From Setophaga petechia (lineage: Eukaryota; Chordata; Aves; Passeriformes; Parulidae), in contig JANCRA010000017.1 in assembly GCA_024362935.1 (NCBI GenBank), positions 2,046,001-2,110,000 of the forward strand: a stretch of DNA of 64,000 bases, in the 5' to 3' direction. The number at the start of each line of letters is the position of its first letter. Position 1 is the stretch's first letter. Of this stretch, positions 21,475 through 33,055 are shown piece by piece. The notes beneath the pieces are model-generated. The model did no database searches, was not told the DNA's origin, and was given only the letters and a program-made list of their open reading frames with translations. A program made the position numbers and the translations under genes.

Positions 21475-21610
21475 ATCCAGATCAGGGCCCTTGGTCACTA
21501 TTTACTGGCTGCTCCAGGCTGTTCCTGTTCTTAATGGAACATTTTAGCTGGGATGTCACTTTGCAAGCCAGGAAGGTCAGCCCAGGCCACGGAGCCAGGC
21601 GGGAGGTGTA
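21475..21610. promoter_or_regulatory. Candidate conserved non-coding element
   Basis: A balanced-composition block (cactatttactggctgctcc, cttaatggaacattttagc) lies within otherwise GC-rich sequence. It is free of CR1 and tandem repeats. Confidence 0.3.
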
Positions 21611-22049
21611 TGAGCAGACGTGTGGATGTGGGCAGGGATGTGTGGCAGGTCTCCCGCTGTGGTGCCCATCTGCCAGGCCACTCTGGCCCCTCTCTCCCTG
21701 CCTCCATCCATCCCTCCAGGCTGCCTGTGCCGCCGGGATCCTCCCCGAGGGGACAAGCACAGGGGACAAGGGCCCTCAGCATTAGTGTTCCCCAGCCACA
21801 GTTCAAGGACACAACTCTGCGGTGTCTCGGGCGCCAACCTGGTTTGTCACCCTGAGGAGGCAGCTGGGGGCCTGCTGCCCGATTTTACCTGCACACAAGG
21901 CATTTCCCTTGCCCGTGCCTCAGTTTCCTTGTTTGCCCAGGTTCCCACAGCATCACCAGGGCACCAGGGCCGTCCCTGCAGCCCCTGGCCCCGCCGAGCC
22001 CCCCCGGCCTCTGCCTGCCGCGGCCCCGGGCGCTAGGAGCCAGCACTGC

Positions 22050-22165
22050 CTTCTCTCCTTACATTAATAAAAATTTTACAGCACGGTGGCAGGAAATGCA
22101 TTTTCAGTTCATCTGCTGCAGCTATTAGATTACCAGGAAATGGCTGGCTGGCCGGCAGCCAGGGG
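22050..22165. promoter_or_regulatory. Candidate conserved non-coding element
   Basis: A sharply AT-shifted island (acattaataaaaattttaca, aaatgcattttcagtt, gctattagattacc) lies between CpG-rich flanks. ATTA cores and an aatgcatttt POU-like site are visible. Confidence 0.4.
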
Positions 22166-22447
22166 TCCGGAGGGCCGCGGCGCAGGGGAAGGCGAGCGGA
22201 GCACCGGGATGAGCCGATGGCACCGGGCCCGTCCTCCTGCGTGTGCCCGTGCTGCGCCAGGCTGTGCCCACCTGCCCTGCCGGGTCCTGGATGCCAGGCA
22301 TGGATCTGGTCCCTGCTGCTTTGGGAAATGGGATGAGCAGGGAAGGTGTCTCCTGATGAATCTGCTCCAGCCTGAGACCAACAGAGCCCAACTGGCCGCA
22401 GCCTTTGCTGAGGCTGTGCTGTGCTGGGTTGCAGGGAGAAGTGGAAG

Positions 22448-22617
22448 GTTTGGGATTGGGACCAGGGAGAGGTAGGGGATTTGAGGCTGGGACCAAGGAG
22501 AGATGGGAGATTTGGGGCTGAGACCAGGGAGAGATGAGATATTTTGTTTGGACCTGAGAGGGGTTTAGGACTGGGACCTGGGACAGGTGGGACATTTGAG
22601 GCTGTGACAGGGAGGAT
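22448..22617 (+). repeat. Imperfect about 30-bp minisatellite
   Basis: Five diverged units follow the plan gatttggggctgggaccagg plus gagagatgg. The minus strand translates as Leu-Ser-Leu-Val-Pro repeats. Confidence 0.8.
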
Positions 22618-23559
22618 GCATTCACTGAGTGCAGCAGGTCTCTGCAGAGGTTGGTTATTCCAAGCTGTGGCATTTTTAAATCACCAGCCTGGGCTGGTGT
22701 CAAGCAGAGCCTGGGAAAGACTTAAATGTGTGTTGTCTGTAACAGAGCCGGGAGTGGGGGGTAGGTGCTGGCTATAAATACCTGTACCTGCCTCAGAGGT
22801 GGCAGTGCTAATGAAGGGAGGGAATTGTGAGCAGCCCCTCAGGGAGGGAGCAGCAGCAGTGGCTGCAGTGGCTCTGTGGGCCCTGGGGAGGGAGGGACAG
22901 GCAGGACAGGGTTTTAGGGACCTGGTTTTTTAGGCTAGGCAGGGTTTTCAGGAGAGCCCTCTTAGAAGTGACTGTGGCCAAGTGCTGGAGCTGCACTCTA
23001 CAGGTGGGACAATTTCATGCTGGGACTCCCTGAGCCCAGACCAGTCATGAGCCCTGGGATCCTTTCCATGATCCTGAAATGATCCTGGGATCATCTCCAC
23101 CTGAGCATCAGGCACCGAATCAGGTGCTCCACATGAGCATCAAGCACCAAGCATCTTCCCTGGGGCAGTGGGTGGTCCCTCCCTGGAGCATCCTGGGCTC
23201 CAGAGGGGTGCTTGAGGCCCCACAGGGATGCTCCAGGCTCCAGAGGGATGCTCCTTACCAGTGCCTGGCAGCATCTCGTGGGCTCAATCCCTCTGTGCCT
23301 GCCTGGCGTCCCGGAGCTCCGAGCTGGGTGCAAGATGTGCTTTTGGGAAGGAGGTGACCTCAGCCCTGCTACGGTGACAGCTCCGTTTCCACTCTGGTAC
23401 CAGCAACTGGGCTGGAGGAAAGAGGACACCTGGTAAAAGAGCGGTGGAGAACAGGGAAGGCAAGGAACGATGGAAAGGAACGGAGCAAGGAAGGGAGCAA
23501 AGTGTGGGGAGAAGGGAAGGTCTGCGCCTCACCAGGGTTTATTAAAGTTTGAAAGAACA

Positions 23560-23985
23560 GAAACCATGGTTTGCGTGGAGGGGACTGGCTATTTTTAGCC
23601 GTGGGTAGGATGTCAGCTCTGAAAATAGCTTGCTACCAGATCCTAATGAAATCCTCTCTTTGGCTCTCACACGGAGCGAATTTGGAGGGGGAGGATCGCT
23701 GTCACACCCGCAGCCGAGGAGCTCCTGACATTCACAATGACTCGCCTGGTTTTCTCTTATTTATTTATTTAATTTTTTGCCTTCCCCCTCCGGTTTCTCC
23801 TATTCTTTGCCGGCTCTGCCTTACGCCGAGCAGAGGAGTCACCAGCCAAAAAAGTGACTGCGGGGGCGGTGCTGCTTAGCTACGGCCAAATCCCAGCAGC
23901 ATGTGACCGGCTTGGCAATTTAATACGGAGCCCTGCTCCCGGCACACGCACGCTCGAGTTAAAGTGACATTGAAACGGGGACTCG
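23560..23985. promoter_or_regulatory. Candidate enhancer with paired MEF2-type sites
   Basis: A perfect MEF2 consensus CTATTTTTAG at 23589-23598 is followed about 20 bp later by an inverted near-match (ctgaaaatag, 23619-23628). Further AT-rich (ttatttatttatttaatttt) and CpG-bearing segments run to about 23985. The 400-bp block is free of recognisable repeats. Confidence 0.5.
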
Positions 23986-24221
23986 AAGTGCTGGAGGCAC
24001 AGAATTTGGGGGAGCTGCCTCCCCCCAGCCCCTCCCATCCATCCCTGGGGAGGGGGCTTTGCTCCATGGGATGTGGGAGCGGGAAGGGTGGTACCCAGGT
24101 GAGGGAGGATGCTCGGGACAGGTGTGCAGGCTTGGGAGGGAGCAGGGATTGGGAGAGCTGCAGTGTGGATGGATCAGCTGGTTCAGGGAGAGCTGAGCAG
24201 CCTGGAGCACCAGAGGGGGGG

Positions 24222-24712
24222 ATCCTGGTGTATGTGGGATCCTTGGTGTACTTGGGATGGCCTGGTAGACATGGGATACCTGGTACATATGGGATACCTG
24301 GTACATCTGGGATACCTGGTGTATGTGAGATACCTGGAGTACAAGGGATACCTGGAACATATGGAATACCTGGAGTACATGGGATACGTGGAGTACAGGG
24401 TGTCCTGGTTTAGGGCAAATTTGGGAGAGAATCTCCAAAGGGGAGCCCCTCCAGAAAGCAAACCTTAGGACACAGGGGATACCTGGTACACATGGCATGC
24501 CTGGTACATACGGGATACCTGGAGTACAGGGGATACCTGGTACATATGGGATACCTGGAGTACAGGGGATACCTGGTACACATGGCATACCTGGTACATC
24601 TGGGACATTTGGGACATGCAGGGTACCTAGTACATGTAGTGTATGTGGGATACCTGGTACATTTGGAGTATTTGGAACATGTGGGATACCTGGTGCACAT
24701 GGTACCTGTAGT
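24222..24712 (+). repeat. 18-bp minisatellite (gggatacctggtacatat)n
   Basis: About 25 imperfect units of gggatacctggtacatat/gggatacctggagtacag. Because 18 is a multiple of 3, reading frames stay open on both strands and give Gly-Ile-Pro-Gly-Thr-Tyr-like repeats that are not genes. The array is interrupted at 24401-24472 by an LTR-like insertion. Confidence 0.95.
24401..24472 (+). mobile_element. 72-bp LTR-like insertion inside the minisatellite
   Basis: The segment starts TGTCCTGGTTTAGGG and ends CTTAGGACA, giving 6-bp inverted ends (TGTCCT/AGGACA) with TG...CA termini. It is flanked by CAGGG on both sides (24396-24400 and 24473-24477), a 5-bp target-site duplication. The first about 45 bp match the start of the LTR whose 5' end is at 12058. 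It is most simply a solo LTR with a large internal deletion, or a miniature derivative. Confidence 0.8.
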
Positions 24713-25388
24713 GGAGTTCAGTCTGGAGAGCCTGAAGAAGACTTGGAACACTGGGTGGTGACTGCTCCCAGCAATGATCAGGGACCTCCTGAGGAGCATC
24801 ACGGGGAGCACAGGGCAGAGAATCCAGGGAGAGAGAGGGCCCTGAGGGCTTGGGACAGAAAAGACACTATGGGAGCATCACGTCTCCATCAGGGCAGGGG
24901 TGAAGGTGCCACAAAGGCACGGGTTGGGTGAGAAACATGTCTTGCAAAGGCAGGGTGTGACTTGGCAAAGGAACCAGTGCTCCAAGGGCTTTCTGGGGAC
25001 ATTCATGGTCTGGAGGGTGCAAGTCCTTTGTCACTTGATTCCCCCCAACAGGGATGTAGCAGAGTGGTTTGGGCAGGATCCAGCTCCACAGCTGTACCAC
25101 AGGCACAACAGTGTCTGGACACTTCCCAGGGAGTTAGAAGATGGAGTTAGCAATTTCCCAGCAAGGAAATGCCTGATTGCACATCCCTTTGTAACCCATT
25201 GTCTCCTCACCCACCCTGCTCACCTTTCCCTGGAGCTCAGGTCCAGACCTCACCTTTGGAGCCAACACTGCTGGGGTCACATCTGTGTTCTCTGTTGGGA
25301 GGGGAATGTGGCTTCGGGCAGGGACCTCATCAGGACAAATGTGTGCTGTAGAAGAGGAGCTGCTGTGGAAATGCGGGGAGCCCACGGA
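24713..25388. other. Intergenic sequence
   Basis: No gene, transposon or unusual composition recognised. Confidence 0.7.
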
Positions 25389-25578
25389 TCACGGAACCAT
25401 GGAATGATTTGGGTTGGCAGGCACATTAAAGATCCTCTAGTTTCCATCCTCTTCAGGGACATCTTCCACTATCCCAGGTGGCTCCAAGCCCTGTGCAGGG
25501 TGGCCTTGGGCACTGCCAGGGATCCAGGGGCAGCACCAGCTGCTCTGGGCACCTGTGCCAGGGCCTGCCCACCCTCAC
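25389..25578 (-). mobile_element. CR1 LINE 3'-end fragment
   Basis: Antisense CR1 order: accatggaatgatttgggtt, cattaaagatcctctag, acatcttccactatcccag, then the tgccagggatccaggggca and gcctgcccaccctcac blocks. Confidence 0.9.
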
Positions 25579-25779
25579 GCTGACGATGCACAGGGACAGC
25601 CAACACTGGCTGTGCACAGCGGGACCTGGGGAGCCGTGCCACGGGAAGTCACTGCCCGGTCCTACTGTCCCCTCCAGCCGGGGGCGGTGCCAGATCCCTG
25701 CTCACTCCGGGCGCTGGAGAGCCCCTGGAGATGCTGCTGCTCCTGCTCGGCGCGGGGCCGGAACCATCTGCATCAATGA

Positions 25780-26000
25780 GTCAGCAGGACCCACTTAACA
25801 CTTCCCCAGCAGAATCTGCTCCTCTCTCCCGACAGAATGGGCAGCTCTGGCAGGCTCTGGCAGCGTGTTACAATCTCAGCTCATTAAGGGACGCATCCTG
25901 AGCGCTTTATTGATGTTTTATGCTGCCTGGCTCCATCTTCAGTGGGAAACTCTCATTGCAGTCAATGACTACACCTCCGGCTGCTGCAGGCTGAGCTTGG
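25780..26000. promoter_or_regulatory. Candidate conserved non-coding element
   Basis: The block around acaatctcagctcattaagg, gctttattgatgttttatg and attgcagtcaatgactac is AT-shifted, with no repeat match. It follows CpG-rich sequence at 25680-25770. Confidence 0.4.
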
Positions 26001-26419
26001 ATCTCCTGGTCTGGCTCCCAGAGAGGCAGGCTCAGCTCCCATGGCTACGCTGCAAACCGTGGGGTTTGACCCCAAAGGGGGAACACAATGTCTCAGGGCC
26101 AGCATCCCTCTTTTCTTTCCAGGGACTAGGGAACACTCAAAAGAAGAACACAAGGAAGGGGTTGTTTTTTTCCTCGCTTATACTTCTTTCTGCTAGAAGG
26201 AGCTGCATGACAGGGAAGGGAAATGATGTTTCCTCTCCCCCAGCACTGCCATCTGTTCAGCTGAAGCCCAGCCGGGTGGGTGTACCTGGCCTCCTCCTCT
26301 CCCAACGTGCTGGGAGCCACATGTCCCCACCTCGGGAGAGTCACAGTCCTTTAATAAGTTCCCCAGTGCTGGCTGTTGCTTCTGAAAAGCTCGTGGCACT
26401 GTCTGGCTTCAAGTGGCTT

Positions 26420-26488
26420 TTACATAATACAGACTGTCAGGCTAGATGAGCATCACGGTCCCTTCTGGCCCTAAAATCTGTGAATCTC
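26420..26488 (+). mobile_element. Ancient CR1 3' end
   Basis: The string ctgtcaggctagatgagcat, then ggtcccttctggccctaaa and tctgtgaatct is the 3' terminus of an old CR1 type, distinct from the younger copies elsewhere here. It lies in sequence that is otherwise repeat-poor. Confidence 0.7.
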
Positions 26489-26499
26489 CAAATTAGAGG

Positions 26500-28954
26500 G
26501 CACCAGCACCTCCTTGTTTCTGGCTGATTGAATCAGGGGAATCGAGTGTTCTCTTTCTCCTCTCTTTTTTTCCCTCCCTCCCCTGCATCATCTCTAACTG
26601 GAGGTGAATTACCCGCCCCCTGAGCCCAAGCTTGGTGAACAGCAGCAGGAGAGACTAGGCAGCTTCAGCCTTGCTCTGGGATATCCTGCTCTCCTGCCCA
26701 CTCCAGGGCTGATTCCTGGGTGTGAATTGTCTGACTGCGGGCGCAGCCAGGCCTGGAGCTGGAAAATCTGTGTGGAAAATGGTGCTGAGCTCTCTTGGTT
26801 GCTTTAAAATCCCAACTAAGCTCTCCAACCTTCAGACTGAGTTCCTCGGGATTTGAGACCGAGGTGTGGATGTAGAGAAACACTTTTTGGGAAGGGAAAT
26901 GAAAGTGAGTAACTCCCCATGGTTTTGAGGGTGTTTGGGATGTGTAGGGGGAATGGGAAGATCAAAGCAGGGAGAAATTACTTATGATCTGTGAAGATTG
27001 CTGGGGATGGGGGTTCTCCAAATGCAGGGGTCTGCAACAGGAGCCGGGGCCCTGTTGTTCCCAGTAGGCTCAGCTGGAGCTGGGGACCCAGGGATGTCCA
27101 CCTTGATCCTCTTGGTGCTCTCCCCTGCACTCAGGACATGCACTGAGAGCCTCAAACAGAAATGGGACACGCAGGAGCTGCTTCTCCCCATCCTTTTGGG
27201 CAAGACCTCAGTGGTGTTCAAGGCGATGGATTTCCACTGGGATGAGGAGTGGGACCAACCTCCGAGGTGAGCTGAGGAGCTGGGGTGGGGAGTGGGGCAC
27301 AGTGGGGGCTGTGGGAAGGGGGCTCAGCCCCTGCTCCCACACCCCCCACACGGGGAGAGGTGGCCAGAAACCTGCAGCAGTCTCACACCTTCCTCTGCCA
27401 GGGCTCATCAGGAAGAACCACATCTCTCTCCCAACAGCCAAAACCCCTCCTAAGGAGGGGGGGCTCCATCCCAGATCCTTCCTTTGGGGGAGGCTCTAAA
27501 CTTTCCTGCTTTGCAAGCGCACTCGGGTTCCCAGCTCTCCTCTCCAGCGGTGCTGTGGTCAATCACTCACCGGGAGGCTGCAATTCTCCCTGTGCTTCCC
27601 ACCCTCCCACTCCCCCCGGGAGCTCTGCATTCATGCCTGTTTGGCCCTCCCTCGGCAGCCAGTGAGGAATAAAGCGGCGCCGGCTGAGCACGACGCGGGC
27701 TGCGCTGGGATGCTGGGAGCCAGCGAGGGAAGCCTGAATCACCGGCACCTCAAGGTGGGAGTGAGAGATTCAGGCTGGGAGAAAGGGAGGGCATCACACG
27801 TGCTCCCGGGAGCCAGGTGCTCTCAGCCAGTTGGCTGGGAATCGGGCACCTCGGATCCTTTCTGTGCCTTTAAAGACGGAGCTGAGAGCGATGGGGAGAA
27901 GAGGAGGGGCCGGTGGGAGCGCAGAGGGATTCAGCTTGAAGGCTCTGAGCTGGAGCCGAGGCTGGGGGATGCTGTCAGGGACTCGTTCTTCTTGGAGAAA
28001 CTCCTGGAGGAGCGTCCCTGGTGGGATCCCATGGAGATGGAGAAGCCCTCAGCCTAGAAATACCTAAAAACGAGACTGCAAAGGCTCAGCTGGGCACTGT
28101 GTGGGAGAATGGAGTCACTGGCCCCAGCTGGGGGGATTCCAGTGCTTCTGCTGGCATCAGCTGGGAGGGAGCCCCTGAGGTCTCTGGGATCATCCCAGTT
28201 TGTCCTCATCCGTTACTGACACAAGCAGCAGAGCTGGATTCATCACTCTTATTCCAGGTCCTTCTCTTCCCCTCTGTCCCCATCCTGCTCACACACACTC
28301 AGACCCTGTGTTTGCCATTCAGCCTGAGGACCTGCCCACCCCGAGGGGGTCCTGTGCTGCTGGGCACCTGTCTGGGGGGGCTGAGGGCTTGGTGGTTTCA
28401 TCTTCACATGTCTGAGACAGTTTCTGAGCCCTCCCCAAGCCGGGGCTCTTGCTTTGCTCATCTGGTGAGCGCTTCCAGAAAGAATGGGTGACCATCCTGG
28501 AAGTGTTGAGGGGGATGGAGGGAGGGTGGGGCCTCTGCTGGGGCCCACAGGTGATGTCCAGTGTCATCAGGGTGGCCTTGTGTCTTTGGGACTGTCAAGC
28601 CAGATCTACTTTACTATAAATGGGGGTGAGGGGTGTCACAAGGACCCCTGGTGTTCCTAAGCCACAGGCACGAAAGCAGGAAAGCAAGGGACTTGGGAAA
28701 AGCATGCAGCGACTTGGGAAAACCTCTGGAAGGGAAGATCCAGGTCCTGCTTGGACCTTGAGTCCAAGCTTTTTGTTTCTGGGAGAGTGGGATGTGTGTG
28801 GGCTGGTTCTGTGGGTCTCAGGACAGAAAAGCTGCTCCCAGCCTCTCTGCCGAGTGTGTCTCTGCAGGGCTCATTCAGGGGTGGCTTTGGACTTTGGGGA
28901 AGTGTTGGAGCTGGATGGCACCTGGGCTGTCCTGGGGGCCTCCTGGGAAGAGGT
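26500..28954. other. Intergenic sequence upstream of SPRY3
   Basis: No coding gene recognised. Frames in this stretch lack splice sites or family signatures. There are short GC-rich segments around 27660-27990. Confidence 0.65.
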
Positions 28955-29022
28955 GAGCCGGGAGAAGGTTGGACTCGATGACCTTAGAGGTCTTTTCCCA
29001 CCTTTTCCATGGTTCTGTGAGG
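28955..29022 (+). mobile_element. CR1 LINE 3'-end fragment
   Basis: gaaggttggactcgatgacc, ttagaggtcttttcccacc and atggttctgtga form a short CR1 3' end at the left edge of the SPRY3 CpG island. Confidence 0.85.
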
Positions 29023-29059
29023 TGACTGAGCCCGTTTCACGGTGATTTATGGATCCAAC

Positions 29060-30130
29060 CCAAGGTGATGGATCCTGAGGCGCTGCCGGCCCCTTTGGGG
29101 CCCAGCCCGACAGGTCCTGCCCACGGTGTCACGCTGACCCCGACCCATCCCGTGACGCTGCTGTGTCCCCCAGCGCGGGGGAACACGGCCCGGGGTGCGG
29201 CAGGGCCGTCCCGGGGGGCGCAGGGAGGAACACGGAGCCCGGGGCAGACGGAAACGTTTAAAGAGCGGCTGAGCATCCCGCGGCGGGGCTGGGCGGCAGC
29301 GGCGCCTGGGGAGCGCTGCGGGGCTCTGCGGAGCCGCTAATGGGCCGAGTCCATTTCAGAGGGATGACGCCACTTGGGTAAAGCGTTAAGAGCTCCGGGA
29401 AGGCAGCGCAGAGCGAGGGGGAGCGCGATGCTCCCGGGCAGCGCCAGGTCCCTCCCTCCTCCCTCCATCCCTCCTCCTCCTCCCTCCGCCCAGCCTCCCG
29501 TTCCCACCGAGCGCGGGGCCCCCCCGCCGCTCCCGCTGCCCGCGGCGCGGGGCTCGGCTGCGGGGCCGGGGCTGTCCCGCTCCCGCCCCGGGGCTGCCCC
29601 CGCCGCGCTCGGGCTCCGCGGGCCGATGGACCGGCGGCGGCTGCGGGGTGAGTCCGCCCGGCGCGGACGCGCGTGGGCTGCGGGGCGGCGGCGGAGCGCG
29701 GCGGGGGGACACGCGTGGGCCGAGCGGGAGGGGTCCTGGGCACTCGTGAGCCGCTCCTGGAGGGACGCGGGTCCCTGGATGCGCACGGGCTGTGCGAGGG
29801 AGCTGCGGTTCCGTGCGGGGGGGTTGGGGTCCTGCACAGGCGTGGGGCGCGCGCCGTGGGGCTGGGGCCGCCTGTGGGTCCGAGTCACGCGTGGGCTGTC
29901 CTGACGGTGTCCCGCACACGAGCGGGCTGCGAGCGCCGCGGTGCCCGGGAGTCCCGGGACGCGGGGGCTGCGTGTGCGCGTAGGGGCTGCGGGACCGCGC
30001 CGGGCGCGAGCCCCGCGTGGGCTGCGCGCTGAGCGGGACCGGGGGCTCAGCCTCCCCCCAGCACCCCGCTCCACCCCGCAGCACCCAGACAGGGCGAGGG
30101 GGTCCCTTTTCTCCCACCTGGTGCCCTGAG
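29060..30130 (+). promoter_or_regulatory. SPRY3: CpG island, probable SPRY3 promoter
   Basis: A dense CpG block with GC boxes peaks around 29500-29720, 3.6 kb upstream of the SPRY3 coding exon. It has a strong plus-strand donor at 29647/29648 (cgggGTGAGT). An AT-richer patch at 29330-29400 (gctaatgggccgagtcc, atgacgccacttgggtaaag) contains a CRE-like TGACGCCA. A CpG-island promoter with a separate 5' exon is the usual Sprouty arrangement. Confidence 0.65.
29500..29647 (+). other. SPRY3: Candidate 5' non-coding exon of SPRY3
   Basis: The exon end at 29647 is defined by a consensus donor (GGG|GTGAGT); the start is unknown. An ATG at 29626-29628, joined to the acceptor at 33201, would open a 13-codon upstream ORF that stops (TGA) before the SPRY3 start. 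Only the donor is directly visible. Confidence 0.45.
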
Positions 30131-30154
30131 CCGCTTGCCCCCGACTCGCAGCCA

Positions 30155-30248
30155 CCTCCAGCCTGTAAATCATTTGCTTTTACGATCCTTCCTCTGACCC
30201 ATTATCACACGAACTTTATATGTTTGAGGCTGGTGGTGGCCATAAAGC
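30155..30248. promoter_or_regulatory. Candidate conserved element in SPRY3 intron
   Basis: An AT-rich island (gtaaatcatttgcttttacg, cattatcacacgaactttat, ggccataaagc) begins exactly where the CpG island ends. The atttgc and ccataaa motifs resemble POU and caudal/Hox sites. Confidence 0.4.
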
Positions 30249-32489
30249 TGGCCCGGTTTCCGGGGCTGGCATGCCCGCCTGGCAGGCAGGGTGTCGGGAG
30301 GAGGAGGAGGCTGGGGGACGCTGCCCCGGGTCCCCCAGGCAGGCAGGTAGGCAGGGAGGGGTGCAGCAGAGCTCCGGGATTGCTCGGCTCAGTGGGGCTG
30401 GGATATGGACTGATTGCAGCCCTGGGATCAGGCTGGAGCAGGGAGGGAGTGGAGGGCACTGGGCTATTCGGGGGTGGGGGAGAAGGAAGAAGCAGGGTCC
30501 CAGCTCCAGTCATTCAGTCCCTCTGCAGGACCCACAGATGTTCTCTTCAGCTCCCCTTCGTTCCCACAGGGACATTTACATCCCCCCAGTCAGTGAGCCT
30601 TGGTCCTTGTCTGATCCCTGCACCTTGCAATCACAGTTCTGGGGGCATTTGGGCCCTGGTCCAGTGTTGAGGGGGCTCCCAAGATCTGTCTTTTTCAAGA
30701 TTCTGTGTCTGAATCCTGCTCCCAGATCTGGAGTGTCCGGCACAGCCGATGGTCAGCTCCTCTCTGGCTGTGTCCCCGGGCTCGGTTCCTCCTCACATTG
30801 TCCCTCCCACCCCAGCCTGGCTCAGGGGTCTCCTCACGCCTCCTGAGCTCCAGGTGTTGAGAGGATTGGGGCTGCCTGTGTTGGGTCAGCAGTCCCGTTG
30901 GCTCTGTGGCTGCAGGACCCTCTGTGGGGTCTCTCCCTTTCGTGCTCCCCATGGTTGGAGGCCCCCAGGACCCTCACAGGGGTCATCTCAGTGGCCAAGC
31001 CTGAATGGCCAAGTGCTGAGCCCAGGTGAGTGGGGATGGACACTTGGTGTGAGCAGCTGCTCCCAGGTGGAATCAGCATCGTTCTCTGAATGATCCCGTC
31101 CTGACAGGATCTGGGTCATGAGGGGTGTGGGAATGCTCCGAGGCTGCTCCCTGCTCCCCTCTGCACAGTCCCAGCTGCAGGCTGAGGTGGGCCCTCCCTC
31201 TTCAGGGGGATGCTGGAGCTTCACGTCCCAGCCTGTGCTTTAGTGAGACCCTCCCAGGTGAGGAGCTCGGTGACAGCAGGTGACAGCCACAAGAGCTTTG
31301 CCTCTGGCCTCTTCCCATCTCACAAACCTTCCCCGAGTCAGCCATGCCCTCCTAATTCCCCTTGGTACTGCTGTGAAAGAAAAGGGTACCCAAATCACCT
31401 GTGAGTGTCCTGGGTGAGCGACTCCTCGCTGTCTGCATTTTCCCACAGGGGGAATTGCATGGAGGAGGGAAAACCCCAAATCTGAGCAGATCAGTTTCCT
31501 TTTCTTTCCAGAGAGGGGGATGGGAGAGACGAGATCTTGCTTGAACAGTCAAAGTAAGTTGCCTTTGCTTTTCCCTGCTCCTCAAGGTCAGCCTAGCTAA
31601 TGAAAATCAATCTTCCCTCTGCCTCTCTCTGCTGCATGAGCAGATTCTACCTGTGGCCCCTTCACCTACTTGAAAGCGGCGGCCGCCCCGTTCTGCCGAG
31701 GGAGCTCCCTCCGGAACGGCGGCTTCCTGCGGGCCCGGCAATGTCCGCGGCACGGAGGGGTCACTCTGTGACCTGTCCCTCTGTCCGGGGGAGCCGGCTG
31801 CACGGGCAGCACGGATCCCACGGGGAAATCTGGGCTGGACGTGGAGGTCTCTGGCATGCAGCGAGTGATGTCCGTCCGTCCTCTGGGCTCTCCTGGCAGC
31901 TCCGTGTGCGGGTGGCCGGAGCGGGAGCTTTGTGTCTCCCTCCCCCCCGGGGCCGGGAGCTGTCCCGGGGCTCCCGTGCCCGCTGCTCCCTCCTCTCTCC
32001 TCTCCCAGCCTCACCGAGGGGTTTCCCTGGCGAGGTCTGGCAGATGAAGGTTTGGAGATGGAGCTGCTGCCATGAGGTCAAGCTTTCCAGGAAGGGGAGT
32101 GGTGGCACATGGAGCCCTCCCTGCCCCGTGCCACGGCCCTCAGCAGTGCTGCTGTTCCTGGGCACGGCAGGTTCTGCTGCCAGCACTGCCACCCGGGAAG
32201 GGCCATGTCCTGAAAACAACGGCAAAGGGCACAGCAGGGTGGTGTGAGGGGCACCACAGGATTTGCCTGTGCAGTGCTGCCTTCCCTTGTGTCTGTGCCA
32301 GGTTTGAAGGGAAACCTGCCCTTCCCAATGCTACTGATGGGGACAAATGATCTCCTGGGCTGGGGATGGGGTAGTGGGATGCTGCTTTCCACAGGACTTG
32401 GAGTCTGTGAGCTAGTCTTGTCCTTGGCCAAACATGGGGCTCAATTTCATCCCTGGAAGTGTTAAAAAAAAGTGTGGATTGGGTCTTGA
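30249..32489 (+). other. Inferred SPRY3 5' intron
   Basis: Non-coding sequence between the CpG-island donor and the coding exon. A mildly CpG-rich patch lies at 31670-32000, and gctaatgaaaatcaatctt occurs near 31595. No transposon before the CR1 at 32490. Confidence 0.6.
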
Positions 32490-32597
32490 GAACATAGTTC
32501 AGTGGTGAACATGGTGGTGGTGGTGGTGCTGGGTTGATGGTTGGAGTTGCTGATCTTAGAGGGCTTTTCCAACTTCACTGATTCAGTGATTCTAATT
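32490..32597 (+). mobile_element. CR1 LINE 3'-end fragment with GGT microsatellite
   Basis: Contains (ggt)5 at about 32513-32527, then gttgatggttggagttgctg, ttagagggcttttccaac and the gattcagtgattct tail. Confidence 0.85.
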
Positions 32598-33055
32598 TGT
32601 CACTGCTGCTGCCTAGAGTTAGAGAATCTGTGTTCAGATTCCCCATCCCAGTGCCCCCAGTGTGTGCAAGGAATGGGAGTAGGAGGCTGCTCAGGGTGTG
32701 CTGGGAACCTCCAAAGCAGAGAGAGCCCCTGCTCTGAGGGAGCTGCCGTTCCCAGCTCTGTCATGCCTCTGGATCAGTCACTGCTTCCCATTTCCCCTCC
32801 TCCAGAGAGGGCCAGCACAGGTCCCTGGGGAAGGAGAAGGAGGTGCTGGTGAGGGGTGGGAAATCCTCTGGAAGGACACAAGAAGCTCAAAAGCATGGAG
32901 AGAGGCTGTGCCCGCCAGGGTCGAGGGGCAGATCCGACAGCCCTTCCTTTGGGATGTGTCCAGCCTAAGTGTTCCCAGGCACAAAACTACTCTGGGTCTG
33001 ATTGCTGGAAATCCTTTCATTTGGGGTTCTCCAGGCAGCCTTTGTGTCCTGCTTT

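Noticed and set aside
24183..24931. CRISPR-like regular repeats
   Set aside because: Units are directly tandem without unique spacers, and the sequence is vertebrate.
29337..30173. Reading frames of 170-280 codons at the SPRY3 CpG island
   Set aside because: Same cause: high GC, Pro/Arg-rich translation and no recognisable family. The plus-strand donor at 29647 argues for a non-coding exon.
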